A stretch of DNA of 10,666 nucleotides from Dehalococcoidia bacterium (GTDB lineage: Bacteria; Chloroflexota; Dehalococcoidia; Dehalococcoidales; UBA1222), in contig WRNP01000052.1 of the NCBI GenBank assembly GCA_009776515.1, forward strand, positions 1-10,666. Direction: 5' to 3'. This document shows, one piece after another, positions 6,089 to 10,666 of this stretch (its first letter is position 1; each line of letters begins with the position of its first letter). The notes beneath the pieces were generated by a model. That model ran no database searches and was not told where the DNA came from. It worked only from the letters and a program-made list of their open reading frames with translations. The position numbers were made by a program, and so were the translations under genes.

Positions 6089-6117
6089 TGGACTTGACTT
6101 ACTTCGGGTGTTATAAT
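6089..6117 (+). promoter_or_regulatory. tRNA-Gln(CUG) promoter
   Basis: TATAAT (6112-6117) lies 17 bases after TGGACT (6089-6094), which matches four of six -35 bases. The expected start near 6124 is five bases before the mature tRNA. It diverges from the rnc promoter, the two -35 boxes being 14 bases apart. Confidence 0.65.
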
Positions 6118-6128
6118 GAATTATGCAA

Positions 6129-6202
6129 TGGGGATTCGTCTAGCGGTAGGACAGCAGACTCTGGATCTGCTTGGCCAGGTTCGAATCCTGGATCCCCAGC
6201 CA
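6129..6202 (+). tRNA. tRNA-Gln (anticodon CUG)
   Basis: A complete cloverleaf: acceptor TGGGGAT pairs with ATCCCCA, the anticodon stem GCAGA/TCTGC carries the loop CTCTGGA with anticodon CTG (codon CAG), and the T arm is CCAGG-TTCGAAT-CCTGG. The discriminator base is G and CCA is encoded (6200-6202). It stands alone on the plus strand. No T-rich terminator hairpin is evident in the 105 bases that follow. Confidence 0.97.
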
Positions 6203-6307
6203 CTTTCGGTGTTTCTCTATCACTATTTGCGCTGAGTAGGCATATCTGCCACTGAGGCAAGTTGTTGCTAATAATGGCTAGGGAGTAATGGCCTTCGGTA
6301 TCATTGT

Positions 6308-6730
6308 CTATTCGATGACAAAGTCTTCTGAGCTGAAATTAGCATAATACCTGCCTGTTTGAGCGGTAAACCTCAGCACGCAATAGTCAGGGTCGGTAAC
6401 CCCTTTAGAATAATACGCAGTATCACCATCATGCCAAATCATTTCTTTGCTGGTCGCATCCTTTAAAACTTCCATAGTTCCCCTTAGCATAACGCCACGA
6501 AAAAAACGTCTGTCGCAAAAATAGATACACGCTTTCGGGTTAGTCAGATATTGTGCTACTCGCATAGATGAGGTGTTGGTAGAAAAATAAAAGATCTTAA
6601 TGCCCTCGCGTTTTCTTGGCGGCATCATGGCCTTGGTGTGTGGGAAGCCGTCGCTGTCTACTGAGCTAATAAAAGAAACACCTTGCTTATCAATTAGGTT
6701 GCCAATAGTTTGTTCCTTATCGCGCAACAT
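6308..6730 (-). CDS. Pyridoxamine 5'-phosphate oxidase-like protein (general stress protein 26 type)
   Basis: The 140-residue product has the split-barrel pattern of small FMN-binding proteins of the pyridoxamine-phosphate oxidase superfamily: an N-terminal helix, GVSFISSVDSDGFPHTKAM, KIFYFSTNTSSMRVAQYLTN, KACIYFCDRRFFRGVMLRGT, and a C-terminal segment with the aromatic-rich sequence CVLRFTAQTGRYYANF. Such proteins often bind FMN, F420 or heme; the ligand cannot be read from the sequence, and true PdxH activity is unlikely at this length. ATG 6730 is favoured over the GTG at 6739 because AAAGGTGG lies five bases before it, overlapping the GTG. It follows the tRNA cluster on the same strand after 96 bases; no good promoter was seen in that gap. 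Confidence 0.8.
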   Translation of the reverse strand: MLRDKEQTIGNLIDKQGVSFISSVDSDGFPHTKAMMPPRKREGIKIFYFSTNTSSMRVAQYLTNPKACIYFCDRRFFRGVMLRGTMEVLKDATSKEMIWHDGDTAYYSKGVTDPDYCVLRFTAQTGRYYANFSSEDFVIE

Positions 6731-6826
6731 AGCAACCACCTTTCTCCGTTAACTGATTTCGAGACGATATATGGTACGATAGCTAGGAAGTGGGAAGAAT
6801 TTGATGCGCCAACGCTATCACTATAT

Positions 6827-6900
6827 TGGCTGCCGAGCCAGGATTCGAACCTGGGCAAGAGGATTCAAAGTCCTCTGTGCTACCGCTACACAACTCGGCA
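6827..6900 (-). tRNA. tRNA-Gln (anticodon UUG)
   Basis: On the minus strand acceptor TGCCGAG pairs with CTCGGCA, the anticodon stem AGAGGA/TCCTCT carries the loop CTTTGAA with anticodon TTG (codon CAA), and the T arm is CCAGG-TTCGAAT-CCTGG, the same as in the CUG isoacceptor at 6129. The discriminator is G and CCA is encoded. It is the third gene of the Phe-Leu-Gln cluster. Confidence 0.97.
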
Positions 6901-6905
6901 GTGCT

Positions 6906-6994
6906 TGGTGCCGAAGGTCGGGGTCGAACCGACACGAGGGTCGCCCCTCAACAGTTTTTGAGACTGTCGCGTCTGCCTATTCCGCCACTTCGGC
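6906..6994 (-). tRNA. tRNA-Leu (anticodon CAA)
   Basis: A class II tRNA of 89 bases with a long variable arm (GAGGGGCGACCCTC region). Acceptor GCCGAAG pairs with CTTCGGC, the anticodon loop CTCAAAA gives CAA (codon TTG), the discriminator is A and CCA is encoded. It ends five bases before the tRNA-Gln gene and starts 17 bases after tRNA-Phe. Confidence 0.96.
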
Positions 6995-7011
6995 CCAAAA
7001 CGTGGGTGTGA

Positions 7012-7087
<76 letters not shown>

Positions 7088-7097
7088 ACGCTGTACA

Positions 7098-7127
7098 ATT
7101 GTATCTTCACACGCTCGCCACTGTCAA
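7098..7127 (-). promoter_or_regulatory. Promoter of the tRNA-Phe-Leu-Gln cluster
   Basis: A perfect TTGACA (7127-7122) and TACAAT (7103-7098) are separated by 18 bases; the start is expected near 7091. The -35 box begins only 11 bases after the panC stop codon, and no terminator hairpin lies between, so readthrough from the pantothenate operon may also supply these tRNAs. Confidence 0.75.
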
Positions 7128-7138
7128 GGTAAAATTGC

Positions 7139-7984
7139 CTAATAAGGCGCTTGCGGCAGAACCAGATTGTCGATGAGACGGTTTTGGCCAATGTATACGG
7201 CAAGCGAGATGAGTGCTGGCGCTGAGGCTGTTTCCAACTCGGTAAGTGTCTCGCCATCGGCAAAGGAGATATAGTCTATCTGTGCCATGGGCTCAGTCTG
7301 GATGAGTTCGGCCATCTCGCGGCGCAGGACATCCGCTCGACGCTCGCCTGCGAGCCATCTCGTTTCGGCCAGGCGCAAGGCACGGCTGAGGACAGTGGCC
7401 GCCTGGCGCTCCTCAACTCCGAGATAGGCATTGCGACTACTGAGTGCCAGGCCGTCTGGGGCGCGCACGGTGGGCAGAGTGACGATATCCAAATCCAAGT
7501 TAAGATCGGTTGCTAGGCGCTTGATGACCAGAACCTGCTGGGCATCTTTCTGTCCAAAATAGACACGTGCCGGACGTATGATGTTGAAGAGTTTAGCACA
7601 GATAGTAGCCACGCCCCGGAAATGCCCCGGGCGCACCGCGCCCTCCAACCGTTCGCTGGGCTTTTCCACGGTGACCCAGGTTGTAAAGTTAGTTGGATAC
7701 ATCTCAGCGGCATCAGGTACGAAAACGGCATCAGCACCCTCGTTGGCCAACATGGCTAGGTCACGCGGGATGTCGCGCGGATAGCGCATAAGATCCTCAC
7801 CAGGGCCGAACTGGGTGGGGTTAACAAATATGCTCACTGCCACGGAGGCATTATCGACTAACGCTCGGCGTATAAGCGAAAGATGCCCTTCATGTAAAGA
7901 ACCCATGGTGGGCACGAACCCCACCGGCTCCGCAAGCTGGGTCCGAACTAAACGCATAGCGGCGATGGTTCTGACGGTGTCCAT
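7139..7984 (-). CDS. panC: Pantothenate synthetase
   Basis: PanC joins pantoate and beta-alanine with ATP, through pantoyl adenylate, to make pantothenate. The 281 residues, normal for the family, contain PTMGSLHEGHLSLI (25-38; the HxxH nucleotide-binding motif at His31 and His34), FVNPTQF, the PGHFRGVATI segment, FGQKDAQQ and the KMSKS-like region ending DGLALSSRNAYL. It is the last gene of the operon; its ATG follows the panB stop after six bases. The Shine-Dalgarno site is weak (GGA about 11 bases upstream), so translation probably depends on coupling to panB. Confidence 0.97.
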   Translation of the reverse strand: MDTVRTIAAMRLVRTQLAEPVGFVPTMGSLHEGHLSLIRRALVDNASVAVSIFVNPTQFGPGEDLMRYPRDIPRDLAMLANEGADAVFVPDAAEMYPTNFTTWVTVEKPSERLEGAVRPGHFRGVATICAKLFNIIRPARVYFGQKDAQQVLVIKRLATDLNLDLDIVTLPTVRAPDGLALSSRNAYLGVEERQAATVLSRALRLAETRWLAGERRADVLRREMAELIQTEPMAQIDYISFADGETLTELETASAPALISLAVYIGQNRLIDNLVLPQAPY

Positions 7985-7990
7985 AGTTTG

Positions 7991-8842
7991 CTAGTCCAGA
8001 GCTGCGCTGCCGAGCTGTTTTTCCAATGCAGTTATGACTTCTGGGTCGAGCGCCAGGCTTTCTTTGGCGGTGGGGAAAGTGCCGGCTGCGACTTCTGCCG
8101 CATAATCCTTAACCGCTTGAGCCGTAAGCTCGTTGAAGTGGGCATATGCCTTTGAGTGGCGCGGGGGAGTCTCCGACATGCCTAAGATGTCGCTTAAGAC
8201 CTGCACCTGGCCATCGCAGGAAGGGCCGGCACCGATACCGATAGTAGGGATATCTATCTGCTGGGTGATGATCTTGGCAAGTTCTGCTGGTATGGCTTCC
8301 AGTACGACGGCAAAAGCCCCGGCGGCTGCCAGTGCCTGAGCATCTTCCAACAGGCGGTGGGCGTCCATGGCGGTCTTGCCCTGTGCCTTGAAGCCGCCGA
8401 GCTGGTTGACCGATTGCGGCGTGAGGCCGATGTGGCCCATGACAGGAATACCGCACTCGACAATGCGCGACACCTTGTCGGCTACATTTACGCCACCCTC
8501 CAACTTGATCGCCTGGGCTCCTGCTTCTTGGAGGAAGCGCCCCGCACTGGCGAGCGCCTGCTCGGCATTTAGATGATAGCTTAGAAAAGGTAGATCACCT
8601 ATCACCATGGCTTTCTGTACCCCTCGGGATACGGCTCGGGTGTGGTGCAGCATGACCTCTATGGTGACAGGGATGGTGGATTCGTAGCCTAGGATGACCA
8701 TGCCCAAGCTGTCGCCAACTAGAATAAGCGGTACGCCGGTGCTATCCACAAGGCGAGCGGTGGCATAATCGTAGGCGGTGAGCATGGCAAATTTCTCGCC
8801 CTTTTTTTTGAATTCCCTGACCTGACTGATAGTGGTACGCAT
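7991..8842 (-). CDS. panB: 3-Methyl-2-oxobutanoate hydroxymethyltransferase (ketopantoate hydroxymethyltransferase)
   Basis: PanB transfers the one-carbon unit of methylene-tetrahydrofolate to alpha-ketoisovalerate, giving ketopantoate, the committed step to pantothenate. The 283 residues carry MLTAYDY (20-26), VGDSLGMV (42-49, with the metal-binding Asp44), GDLPF, KLEGG (113-117), GHIGLTPQ, the catalytic Glu182 in LEAIP, and IGIGAGPSCDGQVQV. The ATG is one base after the panD stop codon, so the two are coupled. The product of this enzyme must be reduced to pantoate; panE is absent here, and the DUF2520 gene at the head of the operon is the candidate for that step. Confidence 0.97.
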   Translation of the reverse strand: MRTTISQVREFKKKGEKFAMLTAYDYATARLVDSTGVPLILVGDSLGMVILGYESTIPVTIEVMLHHTRAVSRGVQKAMVIGDLPFLSYHLNAEQALASAGRFLQEAGAQAIKLEGGVNVADKVSRIVECGIPVMGHIGLTPQSVNQLGGFKAQGKTAMDAHRLLEDAQALAAAGAFAVVLEAIPAELAKIITQQIDIPTIGIGAGPSCDGQVQVLSDILGMSETPPRHSKAYAHFNELTAQAVKDYAAEVAAGTFPTAKESLALDPEVITALEKQLGSAALD

Positions 8843-8843
8843 C

Positions 8844-9242
8844 TTATGCTCCCAATACTAGAGTACCGAGGGTGGGGTCTGTGTTGGTTCTCGTGCCTGT
8901 AATTTGATTAGACTTGTTTACATAGACTAGGTGTGGGGTAAAGGCTGTAGCCTCGGCATCTGGCAGGGAAGTATAGGCAAGAATAATAACGATGTCGTCC
9001 TTGGCAGCGAGTCGGGCCGCAGCCCCGTTCAGCTCAACCTGGCCTGCCCCAGGGCGCCCGGCGATGGCGTAGGTCGTAAAGCGCGCTCCGGTGTTCACGT
9101 TTAGCACACTAACTTCCTCGTAGGGCAGAATGTCGGCTGCTTTCAAGAGGCTTGCATCGATAGTGATGCTCCCCTCGTAGTCCAGATGCACATTTGTTAC
9201 CCGGGCGCGATGAATCTTGCTCTTTAACATGTTGCGTGTCAT
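8844..9242 (-). CDS. panD: Aspartate 1-decarboxylase (pyruvoyl-dependent)
   Basis: PanD makes beta-alanine from aspartate for the PanC reaction. It is made as a proenzyme that cleaves itself before a Ser, which becomes the pyruvoyl cofactor. With the start at 9242 the product has 132 residues and the E. coli numbering fits exactly: Lys9, Tyr22, Gly24-Ser25 (cleavage in YEGS), Arg54, Thr57, Tyr58 and Asn72. AGAGGG eight bases before this ATG supports the start; the frame is open further upstream to 9311, but that part overlaps the preceding gene and is not family sequence. The tail after residue 110 (LVYVNKSNQITG) is ordinary. It follows the DUF2520 gene after 25 bases. Confidence 0.97.
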   Translation of the reverse strand: MTRNMLKSKIHRARVTNVHLDYEGSITIDASLLKAADILPYEEVSVLNVNTGARFTTYAIAGRPGAGQVELNGAAARLAAKDDIVIILAYTSLPDAEATAFTPHLVYVNKSNQITGTRTNTDPTLGTLVLGA

Positions 9243-9267
9243 GATCTTGTCCCTCTTTCTGTCAGCT

Positions 9268-10116
9268 TCAGCCAGCAAGTGCTTTAGATAAATCTTCAAT
9301 GGTTGCGACATCTAGCCGCCTAGTGGTTCGGGCTATTGATAAGGTGATTTGCCCAAGCTCTCGGTACATTACCTCAAGATTTGGCGCGTGTGCTCGGATA
9401 GCCTGCAGATGTCGGCGTATGGTGCCAGCATCACCGCGTGCGATTGGACCGCTCAGACAGCCTGGTAAGCCGACCCTTTCGATATTGTCGAGAGTCCTCT
9501 TCATTAGTGGCAGGAGGGCGGACGTGGCCACTTGAGCATTTGTGCCGAATGTCTCCCACAGACTGGCGGCTGTGCTGATCAAGGCTACCAGATAATTGCT
9601 GGCTATAACCGCGCTTGTGTGATATAGCGCCCTGTCTTCTGCGCGCAGGACGATCCAGTGCCCACCTAGCATTTGGGCTATGTCCTTAAGCTCGGCTAAG
9701 AGTGGTTCCTGAGCCTCGAGAGAGAAAGTGATACCTTGGAGTCCGGTGGTGTCTGCCTTACCTCCGGCGAAGGTCTGGAGGGGGTGGAAGACACCCACCG
9801 CTGCTCCCTGGCTGGCCGCAGTTGATAGCACCTCTGCTGAGTCAGCCCCAGAGCAATGTACGGCAACTTGGCCGGGGTGCCATCTAAGACGCGAAGCCAC
9901 TGCGGGGATCACATCATCTGGGGTGGTGATAAAGACCAGCTTGCAGCTATCCACCACCGCTTGGTTGTTTTGGCAGATACTGCAACCCTCAACCCTGGCC
10001 GCAAGGTGTTCGGCTGAGGCGATGGTTCGGCTGGCCACCGCCGAGACGGCATACCCTGCCTGGCGGAGGGCAACGGCCAGACTGCCGGCTACCCTGCCTG
10101 CACCGATAAAGCCCAT
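9268..10116 (-). CDS. Rossmann/DUF2520 dehydrogenase, probable PanG-type ketopantoate reductase
   Basis: The protein (282 residues from ATG 10116) opens directly with an NADP-type Rossmann motif, GFIGAGRVAGSLAVAL, then VFITTPDDVI, HCSGADSAEVL and GVFHPLQTFAGG. The C-terminal half is the DUF2520 domain: YHTSAVIASNYLVALISTAAS, then LPLMKRTLDNIERVGL, and LSGPIARGDAGTIRRHL. It heads a panD-panB-panC operon that lacks panE, under a pan RNA motif. PanG, a ketopantoate reductase distinct from PanE, has been described in Francisella, and I recall it as this kind of protein. It therefore probably reduces ketopantoate to pantoate with NADPH; this is inference from context. CAGGGG precedes ATG 10116; ATG 10140 (eight residues longer) has no visible ribosome site but cannot be excluded. 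Confidence 0.85.
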   Translation of the reverse strand: MGFIGAGRVAGSLAVALRQAGYAVSAVASRTIASAEHLAARVEGCSICQNNQAVVDSCKLVFITTPDDVIPAVASRLRWHPGQVAVHCSGADSAEVLSTAASQGAAVGVFHPLQTFAGGKADTTGLQGITFSLEAQEPLLAELKDIAQMLGGHWIVLRAEDRALYHTSAVIASNYLVALISTAASLWETFGTNAQVATSALLPLMKRTLDNIERVGLPGCLSGPIARGDAGTIRRHLQAIRAHAPNLEVMYRELGQITLSIARTTRRLDVATIEDLSKALAG

Positions 10117-10173
10117 TGACAGCCCCTGCCTATTGCCCATGGTTAACCAACATCTTTCTAGACCCTTTACTTT

Positions 10174-10205
10174 AAAAACAAATACCTCCGCCCGGGCGGA
10201 GGTAT
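10174..10205 (-). terminator. Strong intrinsic terminator in the pan leader
   Basis: A perfect palindrome with two 12-base arms (10182-10205; arm ATACCTCCGCCC) has its centre at CCC/GGG. On the minus strand it is followed by TTGTTTTT (10181-10174). It lies between the promoter and the first gene of the operon, so it must be bypassed for expression: the form of an attenuator. Upstream CGGAG (10223-10219) could pair with CTCCG in the first arm (10190-10186) as an antiterminator. Confidence 0.85.
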
Positions 10206-10223
10206 ACAAGTTTTCCTGCTCCG

Positions 10224-10251
10224 GTCGTCTCGGCCGTATGGTCCAAGCGAC
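10224..10251 (-). ncRNA. pan RNA motif (leader element of pantothenate genes)
   Basis: On the minus strand the RNA folds as GUCG, CUUGG, A, CC, loop AUAC, GG, CCGAG, A, CGAC. All complementary parts pair (one G-U), leaving exactly two bulged adenosines, at 10242 and 10228. The pan motif, found by comparative genomics upstream of panB/panC/panD genes in Chloroflexota, Bacillota and Deltaproteobacteria, is a stem-loop with two conserved bulged A residues. The fit of structure and position is good; I could not compare the exact consensus sequence. The ligand of the motif is, to my knowledge, unknown. A second small hairpin CCTCAT/ATGAGG (10285-10299) lies upstream in the leader. The base of this element abuts CGGAG, which may pair with the terminator arm. 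Confidence 0.72.
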
Positions 10252-10313
10252 GCTGAAATTAGTGTCCGATTGTACCGCTCACAGCCTCATTATATGAGGT
10301 TTCTGAACGTACT

Positions 10314-10343
10314 ATTCTATTTCTGGAGCCCTGCCATTGTCAA
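10314..10343 (-). promoter_or_regulatory. Promoter of the pantothenate operon
   Basis: A perfect TTGACA (10343-10338) and TAGAAT (10319-10314) are 18 bases apart. The predicted start near 10307 gives a leader of about 165-190 bases before the first gene. The -35 box overlaps the stop codon of the surE remnant. Confidence 0.75.
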
Positions 10344-10600
10344 TATGCCGGAGCGGGGGCTTTTAGGTCGGCGAGCAAGTTTTGACAGAAAGACTCGTCC
10401 ATATCGAGCAGGGGACGGTTGAAGAGGATGGTATGCAAGGGCGTGATGGATATCTTGCCTTGGTTGATGGCTGAGATATCGGTATTCTCTGGAGCATTGA
10501 CAGTACTCTTACGCCGCACCAGCCAATAGTAGTCCTGCCGCCCATCCGAACCCTCTTCGGCGCTGTGTGTTTCGTCAAGTATTTCTTTCGGAAATAATCG
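10340..10600 (-). pseudogene. surE: C-terminal part of SurE (5'/3'-nucleotidase), apparently broken
   Basis: The frame ending at TGA 10342-10340 encodes 86 residues. They include GRQDYYWLVRR, then TDISAINQGKISITPLHTIL, which match the C-terminal part of SurE (the yYW segment, then TD..A...G.vSiTPL), an acid nucleotidase. The tail (MDESFCQNLLADLKAPAP) is a plausible last helix. Upstream the frame meets TGA at 10603-10601, and the other two minus frames also have stops between 10601 and 10655, so no frame joins this fragment to an N-terminus inside the window. There is no ATG before the conserved part. It is therefore probably a truncated or frameshifted gene; the boundary coincides with small A/T-rich repeats at 10586-10628. 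The window ends too soon to see the rest. Confidence 0.6.
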
Positions 10601-10628
10601 TCAGGAATTTTCGGAATCATCGCCGAAA
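10586..10628. repeat. Short imperfect repeats around TTTCGG
   Basis: TTTCGGAAATAATCG (10586-10600) and TTTCGGAATCATCG (10609-10622) are imperfect direct copies. CCGAAA at 10623-10628 is an inverted copy able to form a six-base stem with TTTCGG at 10609-10614. They sit where the SurE reading frame breaks down. Confidence 0.45.
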
Positions 10629-10666
10629 TATTTCTGTTTTAATCGCCTCCGTTTATTGGCTTGTTA

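Noticed and set aside
10141..10307. T-box leader in front of the pan operon
   Set aside because: No T-box antiterminator core (AGGGTGGNACCGCG-like) and no specifier-loop pattern; the two-bulged-A hairpin fits the pan motif instead.
10381..10500. Plus-strand TTGACA words near 10383 and 10498 as promoters
   Set aside because: No acceptable -10 box at 16-18 bases and no plus-strand gene follows.
10363..10620. 85-codon minus frame as a protein gene
   Set aside because: It overlaps the SurE-like frame in another register, has no ribosome-binding site and shows no protein-like pattern.

Overview
The window is a bacterial housekeeping stretch of roughly even base composition. It reads like Chloroflexota, plausibly a Dehalococcoidia-type genome. 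That placement is an inference from the gene set, from a DUF362-like protein whose sequence seems familiar from that group, and from a pan-motif RNA (known in Chloroflexota, Bacillota and Deltaproteobacteria). No marker gene proves it. The tRNA genes encode their CCA ends. Several -10 boxes sit so close to start codons that the mRNAs would have almost no leader.

Layout. Positions 1-172 hold a terminator-like hairpin and the rsfS promoter. rsfS (+) and ndk (-) are convergent and share the palindrome CTAG containing both stop codons. Positions 961-1424 hold a weak, probably decayed membrane-protein remnant running into the 3' end of tsaB. A tight minus-strand operon thiL-tsaE-tsaB follows (thiamine pyrophosphate synthesis plus two parts of the tRNA t6A machinery). 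A 467-base gap then carries divergent promoters, palindromes and hairpins ahead of a cysteine-free DUF362-like gene (+). Next on the minus strand are an acylphosphatase pseudogene (two in-frame stops, catalytic Arg changed to Cys), a 47-residue basic protein and rnc (RNase III). Divergent from rnc is tRNA-Gln(CUG).

Positions 6308-10343 are a minus-strand block. A strong promoter at 10314-10343 starts a leader of about 165-190 bases containing a hairpin with two bulged adenosines (pan RNA motif), then a near-perfect intrinsic terminator, then a DUF2520 Rossmann dehydrogenase, panD, panB and panC. This makes a pantothenate operon in which the DUF2520 protein probably supplies the missing ketopantoate reductase (PanG-like). 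A tRNA-Phe/Leu/Gln cluster with its own promoter begins just beyond panC with no visible terminator between. It is followed by a small FMN-binding-type protein (general stress protein 26/pyridoxamine oxidase-like).

The right edge (10340-10600) encodes the C-terminus of SurE, but all three frames upstream of it are interrupted, so it looks broken. The most interesting items are the pan RNA/attenuator controlling a DUF2520-led pantothenate operon, the freshly dead acylphosphatase gene, an RNase III lacking one canonical metal-binding Asp, the leaderless-type promoters, and the structured unassigned region at 3556-4022. I do not see a defence system, mobile element or CRISPR array.
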